Shown here piece after piece: positions 27,923-36,015 of a DNA stretch of 64,000 bases (positions within the stretch are counted from its first letter, which is position 1; every line of letters starts with the position of its first letter). Source of the stretch: Tistlia sp040905785 (GTDB taxonomy: Bacteria > Pseudomonadota > Alphaproteobacteria > Kiloniellales > DSM-21159); contig NZ_JBBDQW010000077.1 of NCBI RefSeq assembly GCF_040905785.1, forward strand, positions 21,197 to 85,196, written 5' to 3'. A model generated the notes under the pieces. It saw nothing but the letters and a program-made list of their open reading frames with translations. It did not search any database and had not been told where the DNA came from. The position numbers and the translations under genes were made by a program.

Positions 27923-29080
27923 TCAACCCAGCACCAGGTCGTCGCGGTGGATCAACTCCTCGCGGCCACGGTAGCCGAGCAGGGTTTCGATGTCCCGGCT
28001 CTTGTGGCCGGCGATCCGCGCCGCGTCCCCGGCCGAGTAGGCCGAGAGGCCGCGTGCCAGCTCGCGGCCCTGCGGGTCGAGCACGCGCACCGGGTCGCCG
28101 CGCTCGAAGCTGCCGGCGACGGCGGTGACGCCGGCCGGCAGCAGAGACTTGCCGGCGGCCAGGGCGCGGGCCGCGCCGGCGTCGACGGTGATGCTGCCGC
28201 AGGGCATCAGCGAGCCGGCGATCCAGCGCTTGCGCGCCTGGCGGGGCTCGATCTGCGCCAGGAACCAGGTCGCCTTGCCCCCGGCCGCCAGGGCGGCGAG
28301 CGGGTGCAGGGTGCGGCCGTTGGCGATCGCCATGCTGCAGCCGGCCGAGAGCGCGATCCGGGCCGCGGCCAGCTTGGTGACCATGCCGCCGGAGGAGTAG
28401 CCGGTCGGCGCCGCGCCGGCCATCGCCTCGATCTCCGGCGTCAGGGCCTCGACCGTCGCCAGGTGGCGCGCCTCGGGCCGGCGCCGCGGGTCGGCGGTGT
28501 AGAGCCCGTCGATGTCCGACAGCAGGACCAGCGCGTCGGCGTCGATCATGGCGGCGACGCGGGCGGCCAGGCGGTCGTTGTCGCCGTAGCGGATCTCGGC
28601 GGTTGCGACCGTGTCATTCTCGTTGATCACCGGCAGGGCGCCGTGGCGCAGCAGGGTGGTCAGCGTGCTGCGGGCGTTGAGGTGACGGCGCCGCTCCTCG
28701 GTGTCGGCGAAGGTCAGCAGGATCTGGGCGACGGTGATGCCGTGCGGCGCCAGGGCTTCCTCGTAGGCGTGGGCGAGGCGGATCTGCCCGACCGCGGCGG
28801 CGGCCTGCTTTTCCTCCAGCTTCGGCGCGCCGCGGGTCAGCCCGAGGAGGCGCCGTCCGACCGCGATCGCGCCCGAGGAGACGACGACGACCTCGCGGCC
28901 GTCCCGGCGCAGCGCCGCGAGGTCGGCGGCCAGGGCCTCGAGCCAGGGACGCCGCACCTGGCCGCTATCGTCGACGAGCAGGGACGAGCCGATCTTGACG
29001 ACTAGGCGCCGCGCCCGCGCCAGGGGCGGCTGGCTCTGGCTTCCGGCCTCGGGGGCCTCGGCGAGCGGGCTCTCGGCCAT
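27923..29080 (-). CDS. proB: Glutamate 5-kinase with PUA domain
   Basis: ProB (385 residues) phosphorylates glutamate as the first step of proline synthesis. The amino-acid kinase domain begins RRLVVKIGSSLLVDD and includes VVSSGAIAVGRRLLGL, PVINENDTVAT and the GGMVTKLAAA loop. The C-terminal 100 residues form a PUA domain (SLLPAGVTAVAGSFERGDPV). It starts seven bases after the obgE stop, so the two are cotranscribed. Confidence 0.96.
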   Translation of the reverse strand: MAESPLAEAPEAGSQSQPPLARARRLVVKIGSSLLVDDSGQVRRPWLEALAADLAALRRDGREVVVVSSGAIAVGRRLLGLTRGAPKLEEKQAAAAVGQIRLAHAYEEALAPHGITVAQILLTFADTEERRRHLNARSTLTTLLRHGALPVINENDTVATAEIRYGDNDRLAARVAAMIDADALVLLSDIDGLYTADPRRRPEARHLATVEALTPEIEAMAGAAPTGYSSGGMVTKLAAARIALSAGCSMAIANGRTLHPLAALAAGGKATWFLAQIEPRQARKRWIAGSLMPCGSITVDAGAARALAAGKSLLPAGVTAVAGSFERGDPVRVLDPQGRELARGLSAYSAGDAARIAGHKSRDIETLLGYRGREELIHRDDLVLG

Positions 29081-29087
29081 GGCCGCC

Positions 29088-30143
29088 TCAGGGCGTCCAG
29101 ACGACCGGCGCGTCGCCGGCCTGCTCTTGCTCGTCGGCCTTGGCCTCGGCCTCGCGATCGGCCTCGATCGCCCGCCAGAGCGCGCGCAGCACGTCGCGCA
29201 CGCCTTCGCCGGTCGCGCCGGAGATGGCGAAGGGGCTGGCCCCGCAGGCGGCCGCCAGGTTCTCCAGTCGGGCCGCCCGTTCCTCGGGGTCGAGCGCGTC
29301 GATCTTGTTGAGCGCGACCAGCTCGGTCTTGCCGGCCAGCACCCTGCCGTAGGCCTCGAGCTCGGCGCGCACCGTCCGGTAGGCGCCGCCGGGGTCTTCC
29401 TGGGTGCCGTCGACCAGATGCAGCAGCGCGCCGCAGCGCTCGACATGGCCGAGGAAGCGGTCGCCCAGCCCGGCGCCCTCGTGGGCGCCCTCGATCAGGC
29501 CCGGGATGTCGGCCATCACGAACTCGCGCTCGTCGAGGCCGACGACGCCGAGGTTCGGGTGCAGCGTGGTGAAGGGATAGTCGGCGATCTTCGGCTTGGC
29601 CCGGCTGACCGCCGCCAGGAAGGTCGACTTGCCGGCGTTCGGCAGGCCGACCAGGCCGGCGTCGGCGATCAGCTTGAGGCGCAGCCAGACCCACAGCTCC
29701 TCGCCCGGCCAGCCGGGGTCGGCGCGGCGCGGCGCGCGGTTGGTCGAGGTCTTGTAGTGGGCGTTGCCGAAGCCGCCGTCGCCGCCGCGCGCCAGGCGGA
29801 AGCGCTGGCCGACCTCGGTCAGGTCGGCCAGCACCGTCTCCTTGTCCTCGGCCAGCACCACCGTGCCGACGGGGACGCGGATCACCAGGTCCTCGCCGCC
29901 CGCCCCGGTACGGTCGCGGCCGGCGCCGTTGCGGCCGGTCGGGGCCTTGAAGTGCTGGCGATAGCGGAAGTCGATCAGGGTATTCAGGCCCTCGACGGCC
30001 TCCAGCAGGACATGGCCGCCGCGGCCGCCGTCGCCGCCGTCGGGACCGCCGAACTCGATGAACTTCTCGCGCCGGAACGAGCAGGCGCCCGGCCCGCCGT
30101 CGCCGCTCTTCAGGAAGATCTTGGCTTCGTCGAGGAACTTCAT
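29088..30143 (-). CDS. obgE: Obg GTPase (ribosome assembly)
   Basis: Obg (351 residues) is an essential GTPase that binds the 50S subunit and links ribosome assembly to stress. The glycine-rich Obg fold (1-158; GGPDGGDGGRGGHVL) precedes the G domain with GLPNAGKSTFL, the DIPGLIEGA G3 motif, NKID and SGATGEG. The C-terminal tail is short and acidic. It sits downstream of rpmA but behind a strong palindrome, so part of its transcription may start separately. Confidence 0.97.
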   Translation of the reverse strand: MKFLDEAKIFLKSGDGGPGACSFRREKFIEFGGPDGGDGGRGGHVLLEAVEGLNTLIDFRYRQHFKAPTGRNGAGRDRTGAGGEDLVIRVPVGTVVLAEDKETVLADLTEVGQRFRLARGGDGGFGNAHYKTSTNRAPRRADPGWPGEELWVWLRLKLIADAGLVGLPNAGKSTFLAAVSRAKPKIADYPFTTLHPNLGVVGLDEREFVMADIPGLIEGAHEGAGLGDRFLGHVERCGALLHLVDGTQEDPGGAYRTVRAELEAYGRVLAGKTELVALNKIDALDPEERAARLENLAAACGASPFAISGATGEGVRDVLRALWRAIEADREAEAKADEQEQAGDAPVVWTP

Positions 30144-30203
30144 GGTTGGGCGCTGGCTCGGCGGTCGTGACGGTGAGTGGGAAGGCGGGACGGCGGACAA
30201 CAA

Positions 30204-30233
30204 AAAAGGGGATTGGCGCGCCAATCCCCTTTT
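30204..30233 (-). terminator. Perfect 15-bp palindromic terminator after rpmA
   Basis: A loopless perfect palindrome with 15-base arms centred on GGCGCGCC, starting AAAAGGGGATTGG. On the minus strand it is followed by six uninterrupted T residues (30207-30202), as expected of an intrinsic terminator for rplU-rpmA. On the plus strand the run is four T. It probably sets the ratio between ribosomal protein genes and obgE-proBA. Confidence 0.8.
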
Positions 30234-30257
30234 CTCGAACCACGGGTACGGCGCAGC

Positions 30258-30539
30258 CTACTCGGCGGCCTCCGGCTGCGGCACCTCTGCGGGCTGGACC
30301 GAGACGAAGGTCTTGCCGCCGGCGCGCTTCGAGTAGGTCACCTGGCCGTCGACCAGCGCGAAGATCGTGTGGTCCTTGCCCAGGCCGACGTTGGTGCCGG
30401 GGTGCCACTTGGTGCCGCGCTGGCGCACGATGATGTTGCCGGGGACGACCTGCTCGCCGCCGAACTTCTTGACGCCGAGGCGCCGGCCCGCGGAGTCGCG
30501 CCCGTTGCGCGAGCTGCCGCCTGCTTTCTTATGAGCCAT
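30258..30539 (-). CDS. rpmA: 50S ribosomal protein L27
   Basis: L27 (93 residues) lies near the peptidyl transferase centre. The N-terminus MAHKKAGGSSRNGRDSAGRR and the RQRGTKWHPGTNVGLGKDHT segment are diagnostic. The C-terminus has a short Pro/Ala/Glu tail. It follows rplU by 25 bp and is followed by the palindromic terminator. Confidence 0.98.
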   Translation of the reverse strand: MAHKKAGGSSRNGRDSAGRRLGVKKFGGEQVVPGNIIVRQRGTKWHPGTNVGLGKDHTIFALVDGQVTYSKRAGGKTFVSVQPAEVPQPEAAE

Positions 30540-30564
30540 GCTTCTGCTCCCAGTTCCGTCGAGT

Positions 30565-30879
30565 TCAGCCGGCCGAGATGCCGGTGATGCGCACCTTCGT
30601 CAGGTCCTGGCGATGGCCCATCTTGCGGCGATGGTGCTTGCGACGCTTCTTCTTGAAGATCATCAGGCGCTCGCCGCGCGCCGGGCCGACGACCTCGGCG
30701 GAGACGCTCGCCCCCGAGAGCAACGGGCTGCCGACGCTGACGCCGGACTCGCCGGAAACCATCAGCACCTGGTCGAAGTTGAAGGTGTCGCCCGACTCGC
30801 CAGGCAGTAGCTCGACAGTCAGCACATCGTCCTGCTTGACGCGGTACTGCTTGCCGCCGGTCTTAATGACTGCGTACAT
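30565..30879 (-). CDS. rplU: 50S ribosomal protein L21
   Basis: L21 (104 residues) binds 23S rRNA in early 50S assembly. It begins MYAVIKTGGKQYRVKQDDV and has the family segment IFKKKRRKHHRRKMGHRQ. It is the first gene of the minus-strand series, with a consensus-like promoter about 65-95 bp upstream. Confidence 0.98.
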   Translation of the reverse strand: MYAVIKTGGKQYRVKQDDVLTVELLPGESGDTFNFDQVLMVSGESGVSVGSPLLSGASVSAEVVGPARGERLMIFKKKRRKHHRRKMGHRQDLTKVRITGISAG

Positions 30880-30945
30880 CGATTCCGAACTCGCACGGCA
30901 TGTAAAACGGTTGCGCGAACCCGAAAGGCCCGCACGGGAGGGCGC

Positions 30946-30973
30946 ACTATACGGAGCACGCGCCGGGTGTCAA
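30946..30973 (-). promoter_or_regulatory. Sigma70-type promoter for rplU-rpmA
   Basis: On the minus strand TTGACA (30973-30968) and TATAGT (30951-30946) are separated by 16 bases, close to consensus and the best promoter seen in the window. Transcription would start near 30938 and give a leader of about 60 bases before the rplU ATG at 30879. Confidence 0.75.
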
Positions 30974-31130
30974 CGGATTTGGCCCTCTGCCGTTCCGGTC
31001 CACAGGATCCGGCCGCCGAACTCTGCGGCCGGATTGACAGCCGCCCCCGGGGCAGGACCAATGGCCGCCGTGACGGCAGGCCGCGGCAGGCCGGGCAGCC
31101 GTCCGCCGCCCGCGAGCGCCCGAGGAACCC

Positions 31131-32429
31131 GTGCGCGATATCGTCGTAGCCTTTGCTGTCGCCGGCTTCATGCAGCTCTGCGGCTTCGCCACGGGCGTCC
31201 TGGCGGCGCGGCTGCTGCTGCCGGAGGGGCGGGGCGAGCTGGCGGCCGTCCTGCTCTGGTGCACCCTGATCGCCTCGATCTCGGTGCTCAGCCTCGACCA
31301 GGCCCTGGTCTACCGCATGGCGCGCCAGCGCGCCCGCGAGCAGCGGCTGACGGCGCTCGCCCTGTTGCTCAGCCAGCCGTTGGCGCTGCTCGCGATCGTG
31401 GCGGGCATCCTGCTGCTGCCGCGCCTGCTCGCCGACGCCTCGCCGGGCGCCATGACGGCAGCCTGGGCGCTGCTGCTGTTCACGCCCTTCGGCCACGCCA
31501 CGACGATCCTCCAGGGCGCCCAGCAGGGCCGCCTGCGGCTGATCGAGTGGAACCTGATCCGCGCGCTTCAGCCCGCCGGCTACCTGCTCGGCATCGGCAT
31601 CGCCCTGCTGTTCGTCGGCGCCAGCGTGCTCGGCTTCGTGGCCGCCTTCCTGTTCGGCCGGATCCTGGTCATGACCGCCCTGCTCTGGCGCGCGCGCGGG
31701 TCGGTCGGCGGCGCCGAGCTTCGCCCCTCGGCGGCCGACCTCAAGCCGATGCTCGGCTACGCCGTCGGCGTTCATTCGGCGGGCCTCGCCGGCATCGCCA
31801 ACCAGTTCCTCGGCCGCGCGGCGGTCGCCCTGCACCTGCCGGCCGCCGAGCTCGGCCTCTTCGCGGTCGCCGGCGCGATGAACGGCGCCGTCGGCATCAT
31901 CGCGCAGACGCTGTCGCGCCTCGCCTTCCCGAAGATCGCCAACGCCGAGGACGACCGGCAGCGTAGCCTGATCTTCGCCCGCTACTTCAAGCTCAACCTG
32001 GTGTGCAGCGGCGCCGCAACGGCGGTCGGCCTGGCCCTGGCGCCCTGGTTCGTGCCCCTGATCTTCGGCGAGGCCTTCGCCGCCGCCGTGCCGGCGAGCC
32101 AAGTGCTGCTCGTCGGCGGCCTGCTGGTCGGGACGCGGCGGATGGCGACGGCCGGCCTGCAGGCGCACGGCGACAACGTCTCGACGCTCGGCGCCGAAAG
32201 CCTGAACCTGGTACTGCAGGCGCTCTGCCTCGCCATCCTGCTGCCGCTGTTCGGCATCGTCGGCGCGGCGGCTGCTATCGCCGTCGGCGAGGCCGCGGGC
32301 CTGCTCTACATGCTGCGCCGGGCCTGGCTCAGGCTCGGCCTCTCGCTGGCGATGCTGGCGCTGCCGAACGCCGACGACCTGGCCGTGCTCGGCGACCTGC
32401 TCCGCGAGCTGCGCGCGCGCCGGCGCTGA
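31131..32429 (+). CDS. Polysaccharide flippase-like membrane protein (MATE/Wzx type)
   Basis: A 432-residue inner-membrane protein with about twelve hydrophobic segments. The opening GFMQLCGFATGVLAARLLLPEGRGELAAVLLW is the typical first-helix pair of oligosaccharide flippases (polysaccharide synthesis type). Other marks are SLDQALVYRMARQRAREQ and a late FVPLIFGEAFAAAVPASQVL. It likely moves lipid-linked sugars, but no glycosyltransferase is adjacent, so the polymer is unknown. The start is GTG at 31131. It is divergent from rplU and precedes tRNA-Ser. Confidence 0.8.
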   Translation: MRDIVVAFAVAGFMQLCGFATGVLAARLLLPEGRGELAAVLLWCTLIASISVLSLDQALVYRMARQRAREQRLTALALLLSQPLALLAIVAGILLLPRLLADASPGAMTAAWALLLFTPFGHATTILQGAQQGRLRLIEWNLIRALQPAGYLLGIGIALLFVGASVLGFVAAFLFGRILVMTALLWRARGSVGGAELRPSAADLKPMLGYAVGVHSAGLAGIANQFLGRAAVALHLPAAELGLFAVAGAMNGAVGIIAQTLSRLAFPKIANAEDDRQRSLIFARYFKLNLVCSGAATAVGLALAPWFVPLIFGEAFAAAVPASQVLLVGGLLVGTRRMATAGLQAHGDNVSTLGAESLNLVLQALCLAILLPLFGIVGAAAAIAVGEAAGLLYMLRRAWLRLGLSLAMLALPNADDLAVLGDLLRELRARRR

Positions 32430-32514
32430 GACCCGGGCCCCCGCGGCGGCGCCCGCTTTCCGGGCTTGTCGGCCGCTTGGGCTTGGGCTAGTTTCCGCCG
32501 CCTTCGACCCCGGC

Positions 32515-32603
32515 GGAGGGGTGCCGGAGTGGTCGAACGGGCTCGACTCGAAATCGAGTGTGCCTTCTGGGTACCGTGGGTTCGAATCCCACCCCCTCCG
32601 CCA
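32515..32603 (+). tRNA. tRNA-Ser (anticodon CGA)
   Basis: A complete class II tRNA. Acceptor GGAGGGG pairs with CCCCTCC; the anticodon stem CTCGA/TCGAG encloses loop CTCGAAA with anticodon CGA at 32549-32551, reading UCG. There is a long variable arm and a T-arm with GGTTCGAATCC. The 3' CCA is encoded (32601-32603) and a terminator follows. The sequence downstream changes character, consistent with a tRNA integration site. Confidence 0.96.
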
Positions 32604-32625
32604 CATTCAGATACCGAATCCGACC

Positions 32626-32647
32626 AAGGGCCCCGATCGGGGCCTTT
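32626..32647 (+). terminator. Intrinsic terminator of tRNA-Ser
   Basis: A palindromic stem (AAGGGCCCC GATC GGGGCCTTT, continuous, ten pairs with one G-U) is followed by a T6 run and further T-rich sequence. It lies 23 bases after the tRNA. Confidence 0.85.
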
Positions 32648-32773
32648 TTTCTTTTTGTTTCAAAGGAACTTGGCGGTGCCATCCGCCCCTCGGAGACTGG
32701 CGTCTTACGTAAATCGGGTCTCCAAATCGCCCGCGTCTCTCTTCGAGCGCCCCTTGCCCTCAGAAGGGCGCTT

Positions 32774-33352
32774 TCAAAAAGCGCAGTTATTGCAATGACT
32801 TGTCTTTTGTCCGTAAGCGCCCTTTTCGCGTCGAAATTCGGTAGCGGAGACCGAAGCGGAACCAAAGGGCGATAGGGGAAACGGTGCAGTGGCGGCCGAG
32901 CCCAAGTCAGTGCGGCGCTGAATATGGCCAACGACGCCAGCAAGGGTCTCGACGAAATCGTCGAACACGGCGTGCTTGGCGACCGAAGGTACATTCTCCA
33001 TCGTGACCAGGTCGGGACGTGTAGCTTTTATCAGTCGTCCGAATTGGTAGAGCAGACCCCAACGGGGGCTCCCAACGACATCGTAGCGCTGGGCATAGGT
33101 CGAGAAAGGCTGGCAGGGTGTGCAACCAGCGAGCACCCGGACTTCGGCGCTACCGAACAACTCTTTGAGGTTTTTCGGAGCGAGGCGCCCCACGTCTTCG
33201 TTGATGAAGCGCGCTGCATTGTTGGCTTCGAAGGGATGACGGCATGCCTCATCGACGTCAATACCCGCGACGACCCTGATGCCCTCCGAGATGAGGCCAT
33301 GCGTGAGACCCCCGGCCCCGCAGAAAAGGTCGACGCATGCGACATCAGCCAT
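32774..33352 (-). pseudogene. Truncated C5 cytosine-specific DNA methyltransferase
   Basis: The N-terminal part of a Dcm/HhaI-like methyltransferase. Motif I is DLFCGAGG (residues 8-15), the catalytic loop with its Cys is GCTPCQPFS (76-84), and ENV of motif VI is at 119-121. Homology stops near residue 145 (FVETLAGVV). The remaining 48 residues are Ser/Ala-rich and unrelated, and motifs VIII-X plus the target-recognition domain are missing, so the enzyme cannot be active. The break lies about 170 bp from tRNA-Ser. Base composition is visibly lower in G+C than the core genes. It was probably part of an acquired restriction-modification or island edge module. Confidence 0.75.
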
Positions 33353-33597
33353 CCGTTTTCTCTCCCCCTCGCATTCTTCCCCTTCTGTGAATTGGCCTCG
33401 GTCGCTTCGCTTTCCTTTTGATCGTCCGATGCTTTTCCGTGCCTCACCCAGTCATCAACTTCGTCGGTCTTGAATTTCCAAAGCCTCCCCACCTTGTGGG
33501 CCGGCATGTCTTTCTTCGCGATCCACCCATAGACCGTGTCTTTACTGACACCGAGATATTCAGCGATCTCCTCCACGGAGACCCAGCGATCGGACAT
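33031..33597 (-). CDS. Excisionase-like HTH protein, C-terminus doubtful
   Basis: Residues 1-58 form an excisionase/MerR-like winged helix: WVSVEEIAEYLGVSKDTVYG, then KVGRLWKFKTDEVDDWV. Such small HTH proteins often precede restriction-modification methyltransferases or act as recombination directionality factors. The open frame runs on for 188 residues and overlaps the methyltransferase fragment out of frame by more than 300 bases. The extra part is Ser/Arg-rich and looks non-coding. The true protein probably ended near the methyltransferase start (about 33340), the stop having been lost. Start chosen at 33597 (MSDRW). Confidence 0.6.
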   Translation of the reverse strand: MSDRWVSVEEIAEYLGVSKDTVYGWIAKKDMPAHKVGRLWKFKTDEVDDWVRHGKASDDQKESEATEANSQKGKNARGRENGWLMSHASTFSAGPGVSRMASSRRASGSSRVLTSMRHAVIPSKPTMQRASSTKTWGASLRKTSKSCSVAPKSGCSLVAHPASLSRPMPSATMSLGAPVGVCSTNSDD

Positions 33598-33876
33598 GAT
33601 GCGGCCCTTCAACAGCCAGCCTAGTGCAGAGCCCGAGTATCTCATCCGGTCGGTCAAGAATAAACCGGAATGATGCTGGTCTTCTTGGGTTCAGTAGGAT
33701 TTGATCGGATTAGGGGAGTTCGGGTGGGGCGCGGCTTGATGAGAGGCGCCAGCGACTAGGGGGCCTAGATGGCTCGACCATCTTGGTCCGAAGCTCGGTC
33801 TTGGCGAAGAGAGAAACGGGGAGAGAGCTCCTGTTCGCCGCGGCGCAACTCATGACCGTTCGCGGCACGGTCAAGG

Positions 33877-34323
33877 CTATTTATACTTAGATTCAATGCG
33901 ATACCATTCAGCCTGCGCCTCTCTAAGTATCTGTGATAGCTCTGACTTGTCCGTCATCAACTCAAGGATCTCTGTTCGGGGCTCTTCGATGAAGCGATAC
34001 GCGGCGATCAATCGAAAAGCGCTGTACCATAACTGATCTGAAATCACGCGAGCTGCATGCGCGTAGTGAATGGCGGCGCGTCGGACCTCGGACCGGTGCT
34101 CGCGCTCCATAACCATCCCAATTCCCAGATAATCCGCATGAGCTACATGGCTGGCCATTGCGTAGCCATGCAGGAGGCCTGCGGCGAGCTCACCAAGTCC
34201 TTCCCCGGTACGCACCATCTGCTCGACGACGCCGCTGAATCCCCATGCTGTCTGCAAGCCGATATCGATGCGGCCCGTTGCTTCGTGGCCAGCACCGGGT
34301 AGGATTGGCAAGCAACGGTACAA
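33877..34323 (-). CDS. Hypothetical protein, possibly 5'-truncated
   Basis: I do not recognise this gene. The 148-residue frame is helical with a good codon pattern in the middle (LGELAAGLLHGYAMASHVAHADYLG and RAAIHYAHAARVISDQLWY, each followed by charged turns), and ends in a charged helix. The first 35 residues look non-coding and the start would be a TTG. A start at the internal ATG around MVRTGEGLG is equally likely. It may be the C-terminal remnant of a larger island protein. Neighbours are the HTH/methyltransferase remnant and a CNNM-type gene on the other strand. Confidence 0.4.
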   Translation of the reverse strand: MYRCLPILPGAGHEATGRIDIGLQTAWGFSGVVEQMVRTGEGLGELAAGLLHGYAMASHVAHADYLGIGMVMEREHRSEVRRAAIHYAHAARVISDQLWYSAFRLIAAYRFIEEPRTEILELMTDKSELSQILREAQAEWYRIESKYK

Positions 34324-34450
34324 AGCGGGTGCTCAGTATCCGCAGAATTCCACGATAAGGTCCGTTTCACGCGCTTCCTGCGCTATTCTTATCCTACCGC
34401 CGGGACCATTGGCGTGGCCCCCGGTTCACCTTGTATTGAAAGGAGATCTC

Positions 34451-35491
34451 ATGAACGACGCGCTGATCTGGTTGGGGATCGCTTTCTGCGTCTCGCAATC
34501 GGCCCTGTTCTCCGGCTCGAACATCGCCGTCTTCAGCCTCAGCCGCCTCCGGCTCGAGGCGGCGGCCGCAGCGGGCGACAACACCGCTTCAAGTGCCCTC
34601 GAGCTCAGGCGCGATGCGAACTTCACGCTCGTCACAATCCTCATGGGCAATGTCGCCATCAACGTGCTTCTGACCATGTTGGCGGATTCCGTGATGGCGG
34701 GTGTGCTGGCCTTTCTCTTTTCCACCGTCGTCATCACCGCGTTGGGTGAGATCGGGCCTCAGGCCTATTTCTCCCGTAATGCACTCCGGGCGGTCGCGAT
34801 CTTTGCGCCGGTTCTGCGGTTCTACCGTATCCTGCTCTGGCCCCTCGCAAAGCCCACAGCCCTTCTTCTGGACGCATGGGTCGGCACCGAAAGCGTCCCC
34901 TGGTTCCGTGAACGCGAGCTGCACAACATACTTCGCTATCACGCGGTGAATACCGGCAGCGAGGTGGGGCGCGTGGAGGCAATCGGAGCGATCAACTTCC
35001 TCGCGCTCGACGACCTCGTCGTGCAGGATCAGGGCAAACCTCTCGATCCCAACAGCATCGTCCAACTGCCCTTCGATGAGGATCGGCCGGTCTTCCCCGC
35101 AATCGACCGCGCGCAAGACGATCCGTTCGTCCGTAAGCTGGCCGCGTCGCGGAAAAAGTGGATCGTCCTGCAGGATGAGAAAGGCAAGCCGCGCCTGCTG
35201 CTGAACGCGAATGCCTTCCTGCGGGACTTTCTGGTCCTCGGGAGCGATGTCGGGCTCATCGACTACTGCCATCGCCCGGCGGTGGTCACCAGGCCGACCG
35301 AAACCCTCGACAAAGCCCTCGGCATCCTTGCCACGCTGCGCGCGCAGGACGCCGGCCATGACGAAACGGTCATGCTGCTCTGGTCGCCGGGGGTGAAGCG
35401 GATGATCACCGGGTCGGACGTCCTCAGATGCCTGCTGAGCGGCATGGGCGAGCACGAGAAGGTTGCAGTCATGGATGCGCCAAGTCCCTGA
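34451..35491 (+). CDS. CNNM/DUF21 (CorC-like) membrane protein
   Basis: A 346-residue protein with an N-terminal DUF21/CNNM transmembrane domain. It shows the family signature LFSGSNIAVFSLSRLRLEA, followed by RRDANFTLVTILMGNVAINV and ITALGEIGPQAYFSRNALR. About four hydrophobic segments end near residue 140. The cytosolic C-terminus (150-346) occupies the place of CBS-pair domains but is not a clear match. CNNM/CorC proteins act in Mg2+ or Co2+ efflux. The ATG at 34451 follows AAAGGAG. Composition differs from the core genes, suggesting acquisition. Confidence 0.75.
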   Translation: MNDALIWLGIAFCVSQSALFSGSNIAVFSLSRLRLEAAAAAGDNTASSALELRRDANFTLVTILMGNVAINVLLTMLADSVMAGVLAFLFSTVVITALGEIGPQAYFSRNALRAVAIFAPVLRFYRILLWPLAKPTALLLDAWVGTESVPWFRERELHNILRYHAVNTGSEVGRVEAIGAINFLALDDLVVQDQGKPLDPNSIVQLPFDEDRPVFPAIDRAQDDPFVRKLAASRKKWIVLQDEKGKPRLLLNANAFLRDFLVLGSDVGLIDYCHRPAVVTRPTETLDKALGILATLRAQDAGHDETVMLLWSPGVKRMITGSDVLRCLLSGMGEHEKVAVMDAPSP

Positions 35492-35542
35492 GCGGCGAAC
35501 GGCACCACGGGATGAATTTTGAGTTGCGACAAGACGCACGTC

Positions 35543-35842
35543 TCATGTCAGCGTCAGGCCCGCCATCAGAATGACGCTTACGATGCGTGCCAGATCCGCA
35601 TGGAGCGACGGACCGCCGTAGCGCGCGGCCGAACGCCAGACCCCGACGGTCGCGACGATGTTGTAGGGTACCGAGAGACCGTAGCCGACCAGCACGGCGG
35701 CCAGCGGTTGGTCCTGGAGGACCAGCACCAGAAACAGGATGCTGGTCGCGACATTGACCAGCAGACCCACCGTCACCGTCCAGGTCCAAAAGGCCTCGTC
35801 GAGAGCAAGGTCGCCGGACCAGAGGGCAATGAGTTTCCTCAT
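35543..35842 (-). CDS. Small membrane protein of unknown function
   Basis: A 99-residue protein with three predicted transmembrane segments (about 19-42, 49-70 and 84-98) and a short N-terminal amphipathic segment (MRKLIALWSGDLALDEAFW). No family is recognised. It is convergent with the CNNM gene and divergent from the ion channel. Good hydrophobic periodicity and a plausible start at 35842 support that it is a real gene. Confidence 0.5.
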   Translation of the reverse strand: MRKLIALWSGDLALDEAFWTWTVTVGLLVNVATSILFLVLVLQDQPLAAVLVGYGLSVPYNIVATVGVWRSAARYGGPSLHADLARIVSVILMAGLTLT

Positions 35843-36015
35843 GAGACGGACCTTGCAACGACGGCCAACGCGGCACAATCGCCATGCAGCGTCACGCTGC
35901 CGCAAGAAGAACGGCATCTGCCGTGGTGCGAGACCCGATACTGAGCGGATGAAGCCCGATCGGGAACGTGTTCAGACTTTCAGGGATTTTTCTGACGTTC
36001 CAAAAGGAGAGACCC

